Shown piece after piece: positions 46,150 through 56,407 of a DNA stretch of 64,000 nt. Within the stretch, counting starts at the first letter, position 1. Each line of letters begins with the position of its first letter. This stretch comes from Vineibacter terrae (lineage in GTDB: Bacteria > Pseudomonadota > Alphaproteobacteria > Reyranellales > Reyranellaceae), in NCBI RefSeq assembly GCF_008039615.1, contig NZ_VDUZ01000008.1:124001-188000 (forward strand), written 5' to 3'. Both the position numbers and the translations under genes were made by a program. A model generated the notes under the pieces. The model was not told the origin of the DNA. It made no database searches and worked only from the letters and a program-made list of their open reading frames with translations.

Positions 46150-46722
46150 ATGGCCAAGCTTACGCCCACGCCGTCGCAGACTGTCGGCCCCTTTTTCGCC
46201 CTGGGCCTGACCTGGCTTGACACGGTCGATCTGGCCGCGGGGGCCGCGGCCGGCGAGCGCATCGTGATTACCGGCCGCGTGCTCGATGCCGATGGCGCCC
46301 CGATCCCGGACGCCATGCTGGAGGTCTGGCAGGCCGACGCCCACGGCCGGTATGCCCACGCCGAAGACACCCAGGACAAGCCCAAGGACAAGGTATTTGC
46401 CGGCTTCGGCCGCATCGCCACCAACAAGGACGGCGTCTTCCGCTTCACCACCATCAAGCCCGGTGCGGTGCCCGGTCCCGGCAACAGCCTGCAGGCGCCG
46501 CACATCGTGGTGGCGCTTTTCATGCGCGGCATGCTGCGCCATCTCTACACGCGCATCTATTTCTCCGACGAGGCCGGCGCCAACGATGCCGATCCGGTGC
46601 TGGCCCTGATCGAGGAGGCCCGCCGCGCCACCCTCGTCGCCACGCGGGCAGACGGCGCTGCCGAGTATCGCTGGGACATCGCCATGCGCGGCGATGCCGA
46701 GACGGTGTTCTTCGACTGCTGA
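46150..46722 (+). CDS. pcaG: Protocatechuate 3,4-dioxygenase alpha subunit
   Basis: A 190-residue subunit that pairs with PcaH. It begins AKLTPTPSQTVGPFFALGLT, the usual alpha-subunit start, and keeps the dioxygenase fold but lacks the full metal set. It contributes the substrate-pocket side of the heterodimer. It overlaps the pcaH operon with a one-base gap. The rest of the pca pathway is not in this window. Confidence 0.93.
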   Translation: MAKLTPTPSQTVGPFFALGLTWLDTVDLAAGAAAGERIVITGRVLDADGAPIPDAMLEVWQADAHGRYAHAEDTQDKPKDKVFAGFGRIATNKDGVFRFTTIKPGAVPGPGNSLQAPHIVVALFMRGMLRHLYTRIYFSDEAGANDADPVLALIEEARRATLVATRADGAAEYRWDIAMRGDAETVFFDC

Positions 46723-46764
46723 TCCGGCGGCTGCCGCAGGCGGCGGCAGCGCCGGTATCGACTC

Positions 46765-47892
46765 TCAGGCCGGGGTGGCGGGCGCCACGCCGGCCTCATG
46801 CTGTGCCGACTCGATGGTTCGGTTGGCCATATCGCGGAAATTCTGGCGCTGCTGCTCCAGCGCGAAGCTGAAGGCGTAGAGACGGCCGATGGCGTCGACG
46901 GGCAGGGCCCGGGTCACCCCCTCGCCGCGCAGCGTCAGCAGATCCGCCGTGTAGGCATCGAAAGCGGCGTCGACCTCGGCCAAGGACGGTGGATGCCGGC
47001 GACTGGAGAGCGCGCTTGCGGTGCCGGTCATGAAGGCGTCGGTTGCCGACGAGACACGCGCCAGCGCCGGCGTCAGGCGTGAGGCCACCGGTTCGGGCAG
47101 GGGGGCTCCGGCGGTGCGGCGGATCATGACCAGGTCGTGCCGCAGGCGCAGCAGCGTGCGCAGGAAAGGCTCGGGGTCGGGCGCGTCCGTCAGATGGCTG
47201 CGCCGCTCTCGCCGCGCCTCCTCGGTCGCGGTTTCGACCTTGTTGATGGCGCCGCGGATCGCATCCAGCTGGCGCTGGACATCATGGGGATCGGCACGCT
47301 GGATCAAGCCGGCCAGCAGGGTGCGCTGCAGGGTGGCGAGCAGCAGCAGCGTGCGGCCGGCGGCGCTTGCCAGCACGCCGTGAGCCCGGGCCGGCAGCAC
47401 GAACAGCGAAACGACGATGCCGACGGTGCCGCCCAGCGCCACTTCCAGCGCCCGGTCCAGGGCCGCCTCGACGGGCCCCGCATGCATGCTGGTGGTGCCC
47501 AGCAGCACGATGATCGCGGTGATCGGCGCAACCCGGAAATTGACGCGCAGGGCTGCCAGCAGGGCCAGGGGCGCCAGAGCGGCGGTCAGCGCCACGCCGA
47601 CCGTCACCGGCTCGGTGTGCGGTACAGCCAGCGCAACCACGGCGCCGTAGGCGCCGCCGATGAGCGCGCCCAGGAGCTGGTCCATGGCCATCTTCAGCGA
47701 GCCGCCGACGCTGGCCTGCATCACGATCACGGCCGTGAACACCGCCCAATAGGCTTGCGGCAGGTTGAGCAAATGCCCGATCGCGAAGGCGACGACGCCG
47801 GCCACGGTGACGCGCCCCGCCAGGCGCAGCTCCGATTGACGACGCCCGATCCATCCGCCGGCCTGTCGCCACGCCTTCGCGATTGGTTCCAT
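46765..47892 (-). CDS. FUSC-family membrane protein (aromatic acid exporter type)
   Basis: A 375-residue protein with an N-terminal block of about six helices (GRVTVAGVVAFAIGHLLNLP to VALGGTVGIVVSLFVLP) and a long cytoplasmic helical tail (175-375), the fusaric acid resistance family plan. FUSC proteins such as AaeB export aromatic carboxylic acids. Convergent placement beside pcaHG fits a role in relieving aromatic acid overload, but no membrane fusion protein gene is adjacent. Confidence 0.85.
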   Translation of the reverse strand: MEPIAKAWRQAGGWIGRRQSELRLAGRVTVAGVVAFAIGHLLNLPQAYWAVFTAVIVMQASVGGSLKMAMDQLLGALIGGAYGAVVALAVPHTEPVTVGVALTAALAPLALLAALRVNFRVAPITAIIVLLGTTSMHAGPVEAALDRALEVALGGTVGIVVSLFVLPARAHGVLASAAGRTLLLLATLQRTLLAGLIQRADPHDVQRQLDAIRGAINKVETATEEARRERRSHLTDAPDPEPFLRTLLRLRHDLVMIRRTAGAPLPEPVASRLTPALARVSSATDAFMTGTASALSSRRHPPSLAEVDAAFDAYTADLLTLRGEGVTRALPVDAIGRLYAFSFALEQQRQNFRDMANRTIESAQHEAGVAPATPA

Positions 47893-48018
47893 GCACCTCT
47901 CCCCGGATCAGGGCTGCGGTGCGCGAGTATGGCTCAGGTTGGAGCACCGCGGCACGGGATTGCGCCCTGCCTGACGGTTCGGCTGGCTGTGGAAGCCGGC
48001 CTGTGCCTAGGATGAGGC

Positions 48019-49017
48019 ATGACACCCAATTCGCGCCATCTTGCCCATGCCCGCAACATCAGCGCCGACGACAACGGCGGTCCGGAGCCATCGCCGTACC
48101 AGCGCTTCACGCGCCTCGCATGGGCGGCATTGCGTGAGCATACCCCCGGCACCCTGCAACCCGAGGATCTCGCCAGGCTGCGCTCCCTCAATGACCGGCT
48201 CGACCTGAGGGAGATCGACGAGATCTACCTGCCGCTGTCGCGGCTGCTGGCGCTGCATGTCGCGGCGAGCCAGGCGCTTTCCCAGGGCCGTCGCCGCTTC
48301 CTGGGCACGAGCGACGGCAGGGTGCCGTACATCATCGGCATCGCGGGGTCGGTGGCGGTCGGCAAGTCGACCACGGCGCGCGTGCTGCAGGCCCTGCTGG
48401 CACGCTGGCCGGACATGCCCAAGGTCGACCTCGTGACGACGGACGGGTTCCTGTTCCCCAAGGCGGTGCTCGAGCGCGAGCAGCTGATGGAGCGCAAGGG
48501 CTTTCCCGAAAGCTACGACATGCCGGCCCTGCGCCGCTTCCTGCACGACGTCAAGGCGGGCAAGCGCCATGTCGCGGCGCCGGTCTATTCGCACCTCACC
48601 TACGATGTGATCCCCGGCGAGCAGGTGGTGGTCGACCGGCCCGATATCCTGATCTTCGAAGGCCTGAACGTGCTGCAGCCGGCGCGCCTGCCGCGCGACG
48701 GCAAGGCCATTCCCTTCGTCTCGGATTTCTTCGACTTCTCGATCTATGTCGATGCCGACGAGGACGTGCTGAAGCGCTGGTATATCGCGCGCTTCATGAC
48801 CCTGCGCCAGACCACCTTCCGGGACCCGCGCTCACATTTCCACAAATACGCCGCGCTCGACGAGGATGAGGCCGTCGCCACCGCGACATCGATCTGGAAC
48901 CGGATCAACCTGGTGAACCTGCGCGAGAACATCCTGCCCACCCGCCAGCGTGCCAACCTCATCCTGCACAAGGGACAAAGCCATCTGGTCAACGAGGTGA
49001 TGCTGCGGAAGCTGTAG
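48019..49017 (+). CDS. coaA: Pantothenate kinase, type I
   Basis: A 332-residue bacterial pantothenate kinase, the first step of coenzyme A synthesis. The P-loop is [17 protein letters not shown], with [10 protein letters not shown] and [11 protein letters not shown] motifs typical of the family. ATG 48019 is preceded by an AGGATGAGG stretch. The last 29 bases overlap the 3' end of the convergent dehalogenase gene. Confidence 0.95.
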   Translation: MTPNSRHLAHARNISADDNGGPEPSPYQRFTRLAWAALREHTPGTLQPEDLARLRSLNDRLDLREIDEIYLPLSRLLALHVAASQALSQGRRRFLGTSDGRVPYIIGIAGSVAVGKSTTARVLQALLARWPDMPKVDLVTTDGFLFPKAVLEREQLMERKGFPESYDMPALRRFLHDVKAGKRHVAAPVYSHLTYDVIPGEQVVVDRPDILIFEGLNVLQPARLPRDGKAIPFVSDFFDFSIYVDADEDVLKRWYIARFMTLRQTTFRDPRSHFHKYAALDEDEAVATATSIWNRINLVNLRENILPTRQRANLILHKGQSHLVNEVMLRKL

Positions 49018-49915
49018 CCTGGAACGCCTTCAGCGCTGCGCTGGCGATCGCGGCGCCCCATTCCTGCACGAAGTGGCCGCCATCGGCGATCTCCATCGGC
49101 GGCGGGCAGCCGCGGATATGCCGGCGCAGGTCGGCCATCACCGGTGGGCCCAGCACCAGGTCCTTCATGCCCACCGCCATGAAGCTTTGTCCCGACCAGT
49201 CGGTGCGCCACCAGTCCCGTGCGCGGCGCGACAGGGCGGCGCCGTCGGCTTCGGGATGGTCGCATACCAGGTTGGGGAAGCGGCGCACGCCGGCCTTGTG
49301 GCGCGCGTCAGGAAAGGGCGCATCGTAGGCGGCGGCTTCGGCGTCGCTCAGGTGCGGACAGGCGCGCTTGAGCAGGGCGCCGACCGCCATGTCGGGTGAC
49401 CGGTTGCTGAAGGCGCGCCAGGCCAGGAACGCCTCGCCCAGCGGCGCGTCGCCGGTCGCCAGCATGGTGTTCATCACCAGCAGCCGCGTGAAGCGGCCAG
49501 GCATGTCCATCGGCAGGGTCAGGCCCAGCAGGCCGCCCCAGTCCTGGCAGACCAGGCAGATATTGCGCAGGTCCAGCCGCTCGATGAAACGCATCAGGAA
49601 CGCACGATGGAAGCTGAACGTGTAGACCGCTTCGTCGCTGGGCTTGTCGGACCGGCCGAAGCCGGGAAGGTCCGGGGCCACGACCCGATGCCCAGCAGCC
49701 GAAAAGACGGGGATCATCCGCCGATAGAGGTAGGACCAGGTCGGCTGGCCGTGCAGGCACAGGAAGGTGGTGGCGGCGTCGTGCGGCCCTTCGTCCAGGT
49801 AATGCAATCGCAGCCCGGTGAAAGGATCACCAAGGTCGTCGAGGTAGTGCGGCGCGAAGGGAAAGCCGGGCAGGCCGGCGAAGCGATCGTCGGGGGTGCG
49901 CAGGGCAGCGGCCAC
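48989..49915 (-). CDS. Predicted haloalkane dehalogenase (HLD-I, DhlA-like)
   Basis: A 308-residue alpha/beta-hydrolase closely resembling DhlA of Xanthobacter. The nucleophile is D125 in [10 protein letters not shown], with halide-binding W126 beside it and F163/W166 (FLAW) in the cap, matching F172/W175 of DhlA. Acid D252 ([10 protein letters not shown]) and base H281 ([11 protein letters not shown]) are in place. The E56 of DhlA is Q57 here (HGQPTW). Carbon-halogen cleavage is therefore likely, with unknown natural substrate. Its 3' end overlaps coaA on the opposite strand by 29 bases. Confidence 0.82.
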   Translation of the reverse strand: MAAALRTPDDRFAGLPGFPFAPHYLDDLGDPFTGLRLHYLDEGPHDAATTFLCLHGQPTWSYLYRRMIPVFSAAGHRVVAPDLPGFGRSDKPSDEAVYTFSFHRAFLMRFIERLDLRNICLVCQDWGGLLGLTLPMDMPGRFTRLLVMNTMLATGDAPLGEAFLAWRAFSNRSPDMAVGALLKRACPHLSDAEAAAYDAPFPDARHKAGVRRFPNLVCDHPEADGAALSRRARDWWRTDWSGQSFMAVGMKDLVLGPPVMADLRRHIRGCPPPMEIADGGHFVQEWGAAIASAALKAFQATASAASPR

Positions 49916-49979
49916 GGTGGTCTCCTGGGCTATTGTCCGACTTGAAGCGAGCCCGAAAAGCCTTACAAGTCAACTCGTT

Positions 49980-50168
49980 ATGACTGACGAGCAGGACAGG
50001 CCCAAAGCCGGCGGCGGCCGCGCCGCCGAGCGGGCCGAACGCGAGCGCCGGCTGGCCCAGGCGCTGCGCGACAATCTGCGCCGGCGCAAGGCGCAGACGC
50101 GCGCCAAGGCTGACGACAACGGGCCAGGCGGCCAGGCCAAGCCGGACGATCCCCAGCGAAGCGGTTGA
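49980..50168 (+). CDS. Small charged protein of unknown function
   Basis: A 62-residue, very basic and acidic protein ([20 protein letters not shown], then [14 protein letters not shown]), likely one long helix with a disordered tail. It lies directly upstream of dcd and murA. No motif suggests a function. ATG 49980 begins right after the divergent dehalogenase promoter region. Confidence 0.6.
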   Translation: MTDEQDRPKAGGGRAAERAERERRLAQALRDNLRRRKAQTRAKADDNGPGGQAKPDDPQRSG

Positions 50169-50241
50169 GCCCTCGGGGACGCGGCGCTACAACCGCAAAC
50201 GCGCCGCGGTCCCCTCCGGCGGCGCCAACAGGGGTGGTGGC

Positions 50242-50796
50242 ATGGCGATCATGTCGGATCGCTGGATCCGCAAGATGGCGCTCGAGCACGGCATGATCGA
50301 GCCCTATGTGGATGGCCAGAAGCGCGATGGCGTCATTTCCTACGGGGTCTCCTCCTACGGCTATGACGCGCGCGTGGGCGACCAGTTCAAGATATTCACG
50401 AATGTCGACAGCGCCGTGGTCGACCCCAAGGAGTTCAGCGCCAACAGCTTCGTCGATCGCCAGACCGACGTCTGCATCATCCCACCCAACAGCTTCGCGT
50501 TGGCCAGCACGGTCGAATATTTCCGCATCCCGCGCGACGTGCTGGTGATCTGCGTCGGCAAGTCGACCTACGCCCGCTGCGGCATCATCGTGAATGTGAC
50601 GCCCCTGGAGCCTGAGTGGGAAGGCCACGTGACGCTGGAGTTCTCCAACACCACGCCGTTGCCGGCCAAGATCTACGCCAACGAAGGCGCCTGCCAGTTC
50701 CTGTTCCTGCAGGGGGACCAGCCCTGCGAGACGTCGTATCGGGACAAGGCGGGCAAGTACCAGGGGCAGCGCGGCGTGACGCTGCCGCGGATCTGA
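50242..50796 (+). CDS. dcd: dCTP deaminase
   Basis: A 184-residue trimeric deaminase that supplies dUTP for dTTP synthesis. Family signatures: [18 protein letters not shown], and [20 protein letters not shown], which carries the catalytic glutamate. Start is ATG 50242 or 50251. It is followed by murA after 12 bases. Confidence 0.95.
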   Translation: MAIMSDRWIRKMALEHGMIEPYVDGQKRDGVISYGVSSYGYDARVGDQFKIFTNVDSAVVDPKEFSANSFVDRQTDVCIIPPNSFALASTVEYFRIPRDVLVICVGKSTYARCGIIVNVTPLEPEWEGHVTLEFSNTTPLPAKIYANEGACQFLFLQGDQPCETSYRDKAGKYQGQRGVTLPRI

Positions 50797-50808
50797 AGGG
50801 CACGGGTA

Positions 50809-52092
50809 ATGGATCGTATTCGCGTACGCGGAGGCGTCTCGCTGCAGGGCGCCATCCAGATTTCCGGATCGAAGAACGCGTCGCTGCCGCTGATGGCCGC
50901 GGCGCTGCTGACCGATCAGCCGCTCGTCCTGCACAACGTGCCGCGGCTGGCCGATATCGGCACCATGATCGCTCTGCTGCAGCAGCATGGCGTCGAGGTC
51001 GAAGCGGCGCCGGGCGAGAACGGTCATCGCCATGGCAAGACGCTGACCCTGAACGCGGCGAAGATCACGTCGACCACCGCGCCCTACGACATCGTGCGCA
51101 AGATGCGCGCCTCGGTGCTGGTGCTGGGGCCCTTGGTGGCACGCTGCGGCCAGGCACGAGTGTCGTTGCCCGGCGGCTGCGCCATCGGCACCCGTCCGGT
51201 CGACCTGCACATCGCCGGCCTGCAGGCGCTGGGCGCCACGATCGAGCTCGACGGCGGCTACATGGTGGCGACGGCGCCGCACGGGCTGCGCGGCGCGAAG
51301 TATGTCTTCCCCAAGGTCTCGGTGGGCGCCACCGAGAACCTGATGATGGCCGCCTCAATCGCCCGCGGCACCACCATCCTGGACAATGCCGCGCGCGAGC
51401 CCGAGATCACCGATCTGGCGCACTGCCTGATCGCCATGGGCGCCCGGATCCAGGGCGTGGGCACCGAGACGCTGCGGATCGACGGCGTCGAGCGCCTGCG
51501 CGCGGCCACGCACGCGGTCATCCCCGACCGGATCGAGACCGGCACCTTCGCCATGGCCGTGGCGATGACCGCGGGCGACGTCGAGCTGGTGGGCGGCCGC
51601 ATCGACCTGCTCGAGTCGGCGATCGACACGCTGCGCGGCGCCGGGGTGGAATGCACGCCGACCAACGCGGGCTTCCGGGTGTCGCGCCGCAACGGCGCGC
51701 TGCACGGGGTCGACGTGATGACCGAACCCTATCCGGGCTTCCCCACCGACCTGCAGGCGCAGATGATGGCGCTGATGTGCCGGGCGGAGGGGGCCGCCAT
51801 GATCACCGAGACGATCTTCGAGAATCGCTTCATGCACGTGCCGGAACTGATGCGCATGGGCGCCAACATCAACATCCATGGCGCCTCGGCGATGGTGCGC
51901 GGCGTGCGGGAGCTGCGCGGAGCCGAGGTGATGGCCACGGACCTGCGCGCTTCGGTGTCGCTGGCCATTGCTGCCCTGGCGGCCAAGGGCGACACCACGC
52001 TGCATCGTGTCTACCACCTCGACCGCGGCTACGAGCGCCTCGAGGAGAAGCTCGCGGCCTGCGGCGCCGATATCGAACGGGTCAAGGGTTGA
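50809..52092 (+). CDS. murA: UDP-N-acetylglucosamine 1-carboxyvinyltransferase
   Basis: A 427-residue MurA, the first committed step of peptidoglycan synthesis. The reactive cysteine C124 is in [16 protein letters not shown], so the fosfomycin-sensitive Cys form is retained. The [14 protein letters not shown] start and the C-terminal [12 protein letters not shown] are typical. It lies between dcd and a DUF2948 gene, an order common in Alphaproteobacteria. Confidence 0.96.
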   Translation: MDRIRVRGGVSLQGAIQISGSKNASLPLMAAALLTDQPLVLHNVPRLADIGTMIALLQQHGVEVEAAPGENGHRHGKTLTLNAAKITSTTAPYDIVRKMRASVLVLGPLVARCGQARVSLPGGCAIGTRPVDLHIAGLQALGATIELDGGYMVATAPHGLRGAKYVFPKVSVGATENLMMAASIARGTTILDNAAREPEITDLAHCLIAMGARIQGVGTETLRIDGVERLRAATHAVIPDRIETGTFAMAVAMTAGDVELVGGRIDLLESAIDTLRGAGVECTPTNAGFRVSRRNGALHGVDVMTEPYPGFPTDLQAQMMALMCRAEGAAMITETIFENRFMHVPELMRMGANINIHGASAMVRGVRELRGAEVMATDLRASVSLAIAALAAKGDTTLHRVYHLDRGYERLEEKLAACGADIERVKG

Positions 52093-52100
52093 GGCGGGCC

Positions 52101-52556
52101 ATGACCGGCAAGCTCCGGCTGCGCGCCTTCGATGCCGACGACCTGCAGGTGATCTCCGCCGCCATGCAGGACGCTCTGGTCGCGATCAAGGATATCGGCT
52201 GGTTCGCCGACGAGAAGCGGCTGGTGCTGGTCGCCAACCGCTTCCGCTGGGAAGTGCCGGCCGATGCCGACGGCGCCTGGTCGCGGACCCACAGCGCCCT
52301 GGTCTTCCACGAGCTGGGCGGGGTGCGGCATGTGGACATGCCGCTGGGCGAGCCCGATCGCATCCTGGAGCTGCTGTCGGTGGGGGTCGAGGCCGTCGAG
52401 CCGGAAAAAACCACCGTGCTGCTGCGCTTCGCCGCCCACCGCACGATCCGGCTGGAGGCGCCTAAGCTATTGTGCCACCTGGAGGATCTGGGCGAGCCTT
52501 GGCCCACGAGGTGGCGCCCGGAACACCCCGGCGCCGAGGTCGACGCCGCCCGCTGA
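52101..52556 (+). CDS. DUF2948-family protein
   Basis: A 151-residue protein of the DUF2948 family, found almost only in Alphaproteobacteria and usually next to murA/hisG. It begins [20 protein letters not shown] and has the conserved [12 protein letters not shown] and [13 protein letters not shown] stretches. The function is unknown. It follows murA by 8 bases, so co-expression is likely. Confidence 0.88.
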   Translation: MTGKLRLRAFDADDLQVISAAMQDALVAIKDIGWFADEKRLVLVANRFRWEVPADADGAWSRTHSALVFHELGGVRHVDMPLGEPDRILELLSVGVEAVEPEKTTVLLRFAAHRTIRLEAPKLLCHLEDLGEPWPTRWRPEHPGAEVDAAR

Positions 52557-52610
52557 GTATGGTAGGCGACCGGCCCATCCTGCCGGAGCCGGTCTCCCGG
52601 AGTGTGCGAC

Positions 52611-53327
52611 GTGAACGACGTGGTGGGGGGCCGTGGCGCCCCGATGGCTGAAAGCGCGAGCGACAAGCTGATCCTGGCCCTGCCCAAGGGCCGGATCCTG
52701 GCCGAATCCGCGCCGGTGCTGCATGCCGCCGGGATCGACCCGGAACCGTCGTTCCACGACGAGGATTCCCGCGCGCTGCGCTTCACGACCAACCGGCCGG
52801 ATATCGACATCATCCGGGTGCGTTCCTTCGACGTCGCGACGTTCGTCGCCTTCGGCGCGGCGCATCTGGGCATCTGCGGCAGCGACGTGCTGATGGAGTT
52901 CGACTTCACCGAGATCTACGCCCCGGTCGATCTCGGCATCGGCCGCTGCCGGCTGTCTGTGGCCGAGCCGGCCGATCTGGCGGCAAGCGACGACCCGTCG
53001 CGCTGGAGCCATATCCGCATCGCCACGAAGTACCCCGAGCTGACCAAGCGGCACTTCGCAGCCCGCGGTGTGCAGGCCGAGTGCATCAAGCTCAACGGCG
53101 CCATGGAGCTGGCCCCGACCCTGGGACTCTGCCACCGAATCGTCGACCTGGTCTCCAGCGGCCGAACGCTCAAGGAGAACGGCCTGAAGGAGATCGAGCG
53201 CATCGCCGAAGTCTCGTCGCGCTTCATCGTCAACCGGGCGGCGCTCAAGACGCGGCCGGAGGCCATCGGCGCCTGGATCGAGCGCTTCCGCGCCGCCGCC
53301 CATGGCGCCGTCGCCGATGCGGCCTGA
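52611..53327 (+). CDS. hisG: ATP phosphoribosyltransferase, short form
   Basis: A 238-residue short-form HisG, the first enzyme of histidine synthesis, which in other bacteria needs HisZ as its regulatory subunit; hisZ is not in this window. The motifs [12 protein letters not shown] and [10 protein letters not shown] are present. GGAG 8 bases upstream supports GTG 52611; ATG 52644 is a plausible alternative that loses 11 residues. hisD follows directly. Confidence 0.92.
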   Translation: MNDVVGGRGAPMAESASDKLILALPKGRILAESAPVLHAAGIDPEPSFHDEDSRALRFTTNRPDIDIIRVRSFDVATFVAFGAAHLGICGSDVLMEFDFTEIYAPVDLGIGRCRLSVAEPADLAASDDPSRWSHIRIATKYPELTKRHFAARGVQAECIKLNGAMELAPTLGLCHRIVDLVSSGRTLKENGLKEIERIAEVSSRFIVNRAALKTRPEAIGAWIERFRAAAHGAVADAA

Positions 53328-53341
53328 GGCGGAGCGCGACC

Positions 53342-54661
53342 ATGTCTGTCGACTCTGACGGGCCTCTGCGGCTCGATGCCCGTGCGCCGGACTTCGAGAC
53401 GGCGTTCGCCGCCTTCCTGGCGCGCGATCGCGACAGCGGCGCCGATGTCGATGCCGTGGCGCGCGATATCGTGGCCGACGTACGCCGGCGCGGCGATGCC
53501 GCTGTCATCGAATATACCACGCGCTTCGATCGCATCGCGGTGACACCCGGCACCCTGCGCCTGAGCGCTGCCGAGATCGATGCGGCGGCATCGGCGGCGG
53601 CGCCCGAGGCGCGTGCCGCGATCGAGTTCGCAGCTTCCCGCATCGAGGCCTATCACCGGCGGCTGCTGCCCACCGACCTCGACTTCGTGGACGCGCAGGG
53701 CGTGCGCCTGGGCGCGCGCTTCACGGCCCTGGACGCCGTCGGCCTCTACGTGCCCGGCGGCAAGGCGGCATATCCGTCATCGTTGCTGATGAATGCTATT
53801 CCCGCCAAGGTTGCCGGCGTGCGCCGCATCGCCATGGTCATGCCCACGCCGGGCGGGGCGCTCGATCCCCTGGTGATGTGCGCGGCGCGCGTCGCCGGCA
53901 TCGACGAGATCTACCGTATCGGCGGGGCGCAGGCGGTGGCGGCGCTGGCCTATGGCACAGCCACGATCGCGCCGGTCGACAAGATCGTCGGCCCGGGCAA
54001 TGCCTATGTCGCCGCCGCCAAGCGGCTGGTGTTCGGCAAGGTGGGCATCGACCTGATCGCCGGCCCGTCGGAGATCCTGGTGGTTGCCGATGCTGCCAAC
54101 GACCCGTCCTGGATCGCCGCCGACCTGCTGTCGCAGGCCGAGCATGATGAGGCCGCGCAGTCGATCCTGATCTGCGACGATGCCGCGTTTGCCGATGCCG
54201 TCTGCCGCGCGGTGACGGGGGAGCTGAAGCGGCTCGATACGGCGGAACGGGCTGCCAAAAGCTGGCAAGGCAACGGCGCGGTGATCCTGGTGCCGTCGCT
54301 GCTCGACGCTGCGCCCATCATCGACCGCATCGCCGCCGAGCACGTCGAGCTGTGCCTGGAGCCAGGGCCCGCCGAGACGCTCATGCGCCGTATCCGCCAT
54401 GCCGGCGCGATCTTCCTCGGCCGCCATACGCCGGAGGCGGTGGGCGACTACGTCGCCGGCACCAACCACGTGCTGCCGACATCGCGTACGGCGCGCTTCT
54501 CCTCGGGACTGGGTGTAGCCGATTTCCTGAAGCGCACATCCATCGTGTCCTGCGATGCCGAAGCGCTGGCCCGGATCGGTCCGGCCGCCGTGACCCTGGC
54601 GGCGGCCGAGGGCCTGCCGGCGCATGGCCGCTCCGTCTCCATCCGGACGAACCGGGCATGA
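53342..54661 (+). CDS. hisD: Histidinol dehydrogenase
   Basis: A 439-residue zinc enzyme for the last two steps of histidine synthesis. The signatures LYVPGGKAAYPSSLLMNAIP, GPGNAYVAAAK and SQAEHDEAAQS, with catalytic histidine and glutamate in IAAEHVELCLE, are present. It follows hisG by 14 bases. Confidence 0.96.
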   Translation: MSVDSDGPLRLDARAPDFETAFAAFLARDRDSGADVDAVARDIVADVRRRGDAAVIEYTTRFDRIAVTPGTLRLSAAEIDAAASAAAPEARAAIEFAASRIEAYHRRLLPTDLDFVDAQGVRLGARFTALDAVGLYVPGGKAAYPSSLLMNAIPAKVAGVRRIAMVMPTPGGALDPLVMCAARVAGIDEIYRIGGAQAVAALAYGTATIAPVDKIVGPGNAYVAAAKRLVFGKVGIDLIAGPSEILVVADAANDPSWIAADLLSQAEHDEAAQSILICDDAAFADAVCRAVTGELKRLDTAERAAKSWQGNGAVILVPSLLDAAPIIDRIAAEHVELCLEPGPAETLMRRIRHAGAIFLGRHTPEAVGDYVAGTNHVLPTSRTARFSSGLGVADFLKRTSIVSCDAEALARIGPAAVTLAAAEGLPAHGRSVSIRTNRA

Positions 54662-54721
54662 TGCTCATGTCAGGAACGCGTGCCGCACATGCCGGACCCG
54701 TGCGGGAGGATTGCTAGCACC

Positions 54722-55198
54722 ATGTCGGCCGCACGCCAGGACCGGGTCATCGACATCGTGCTCGACGAGGACACGATGGCGGCGCGGTCGGCGGAAGCCG
54801 AGCACGAGCGTCAGGTGGCGATCTTCGACCTGCTGGAGGAGAACAGCTTCACGCTGGCCGGGCTCGATGGTCCGTACCGCCTGCATCTCGCCATCCACGA
54901 AAGCCGGCTGGTGTTCGACGTCCGCCACGAAAGCGGCCGCAAGCTGCGCGACATCGTGTTGTCGTTGACCCCGTTTCGCAAGGTCGTGAAGGACTATTTC
55001 ATGATCTGCGAAAGCTACTATGCGGCGATCAAAAAGCTCAGCCCGTCGCAGATCGAGGCCTTGGACATGGGCCGCCGGGGCTTGCACAACGAGGGCTCCG
55101 AAGTGCTGCGCGAGCGCCTGGCCGGCAAGATCGACGTCGATTTCGACACGTCGCGGCGGCTGTTCACGCTGATCTGTGCCTTGCTCGCCCGGGCTTGA
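54722..55198 (+). CDS. UPF0262-family protein
   Basis: A 158-residue protein of the UPF0262 family, restricted to Alphaproteobacteria, with [27 protein letters not shown] and [20 protein letters not shown] conserved. No function is known. It stands between hisD and the phosphatase gene, as in other members of the group. Start ATG 54722. Confidence 0.9.
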   Translation: MSAARQDRVIDIVLDEDTMAARSAEAEHERQVAIFDLLEENSFTLAGLDGPYRLHLAIHESRLVFDVRHESGRKLRDIVLSLTPFRKVVKDYFMICESYYAAIKKLSPSQIEALDMGRRGLHNEGSEVLRERLAGKIDVDFDTSRRLFTLICALLARA

Positions 55199-55208
55199 CG
55201 GGCTCCCG

Positions 55209-55652
55209 ATGAGCGAACTGCCCTCCAGCGTGCTCTTCGCCTGCACGTTGAACTCGGTGCGCTCGCCCATGGCCGAGGCCCTGGCCAAGCGCTACTACGG
55301 CAGGCGCGCGTATTTCGATTCGGCGGGCGTGCGCGCCGGCGATCTCGATGGCTTCACCGTGTCGGTGCTGGATGAGGTCGGGGTCGACATTCATCGCCAT
55401 ACCGTGAAGACGCTGGACGAGATCGATCCTTCGGAGTTCGAGCTGATCATCACGCTCTCGCCCGAAGCGCATCATGCGGCGCTGGAGCTGACGCGCGATG
55501 CGGCCACGCAGGTGGAGTACTGGCCGACGCCCGATCCGAGCGTCATCGAGGACGACCGCATGCGGCGGCTGGAGGCCTATCGGCAGGTGCGGGACATGCT
55601 GGGGCGGCGCATGCGGCAGCGCTTCGGCGCCAGCGGCGCGGTCGAGGTTTGA
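55209..55652 (+). CDS. Low molecular weight protein-tyrosine-phosphatase family protein
   Basis: A 147-residue LMW-PTP-fold protein. The P-loop C12-T-L-N-S-V-R18 (in LFACTLNSVRSPMAEA) fits CX5R, and the acid aspartate is in EYWPTPDPSVIED. Relatives include tyrosine phosphatases and ArsC-type arsenate reductases. It lies 10 bases from UPF0262. Confidence 0.88.
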   Translation: MSELPSSVLFACTLNSVRSPMAEALAKRYYGRRAYFDSAGVRAGDLDGFTVSVLDEVGVDIHRHTVKTLDEIDPSEFELIITLSPEAHHAALELTRDAATQVEYWPTPDPSVIEDDRMRRLEAYRQVRDMLGRRMRQRFGASGAVEV

Positions 55653-55722
55653 TGCCGCGGCGTTGGTCCTGCCGCCTTGACTTCACCCCGCCCGGACGCC
55701 ATCAAGTGGCGCCGCCGCCGGC

Positions 55723-56355
55723 ATGGCCGGCGGCTCCATCGATGTCCCAGCGCCAATCGTGCCGACCTTGACCGCCTATCCGCTCGTGCTGGCATCGGCC
55801 TCGCCGCGGCGCCTCGAATTGTTGCGCCAGATCGGTGTGACGCCGCATGCCGTCGATGCGGCCGACCTGGACGAAGCGCCCTGGCGCGCGGAGCTGCCGG
55901 CGGCCCATGCTCAGCGCCTGGCCATGGCCAAGGCGCAAGCCGTGGCTGTGCGGCACCCCGGTTGCATCATGCTCGGTGCCGACACCGTGGTCGCCTGCGG
56001 CCGGCGTATCCTGCCCAAGGCCGAGACCGAGGCTCAGGCGCGGCAGTGCCTGGCGCTGTTGTCGGGCCGGCGGCACCGCGTGCTGGGCGGTGTCTGCGTG
56101 ATGGGGCCGGGGAACGTGCAGCGCCGGGCGCTGGTGACGAGCGCCGTGCGCTTCAAACGCTTGAGCGCCACCGAGATCAATGCCTACATCGCCAGTGGCG
56201 AGTGGCACGGCAAGGCCGGCGGCTATGCCATCCAGGGGCGGGCCGCAGCGTTCGTGGCGTTCATGTCCGGGTCGTACAGCAATGTCGTGGGCCTGCCGCT
56301 GCACGAGACCGTCAACCTGCTGAGGGGCGCCGGATGGTGGCGCGACACGGCATGA
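55723..56355 (+). CDS. maf: Maf-family nucleotide pyrophosphatase
   Basis: A 210-residue Maf protein that hydrolyses non-canonical nucleoside triphosphates. It has the family start LVLASASPRRLELLRQIGV, the GADTVVACGRRILPKA core and the C-terminal GGYAIQGRAAAFV and GSYSNVVGLPL. Start: ATG 55723 or GTG 55759 (no strong RBS at either). In most Alphaproteobacteria infA lies just upstream; no infA is seen here between 55653 and 55722. Confidence 0.9.
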   Translation: MAGGSIDVPAPIVPTLTAYPLVLASASPRRLELLRQIGVTPHAVDAADLDEAPWRAELPAAHAQRLAMAKAQAVAVRHPGCIMLGADTVVACGRRILPKAETEAQARQCLALLSGRRHRVLGGVCVMGPGNVQRRALVTSAVRFKRLSATEINAYIASGEWHGKAGGYAIQGRAAAFVAFMSGSYSNVVGLPLHETVNLLRGAGWWRDTA

Positions 56356-56407
56356 CGAGATACCACCGCGCGGCCGCGGCGGCCCGGTTGGCGCCGGGGC
56401 GCCAGCC

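Noticed and set aside
49896-50168. A 90-residue version of the small protein before dcd
   Set aside because: The upstream part overlaps the divergent dehalogenase start and has no ribosome binding site; ATG 49980 gives a compact 62-residue protein.
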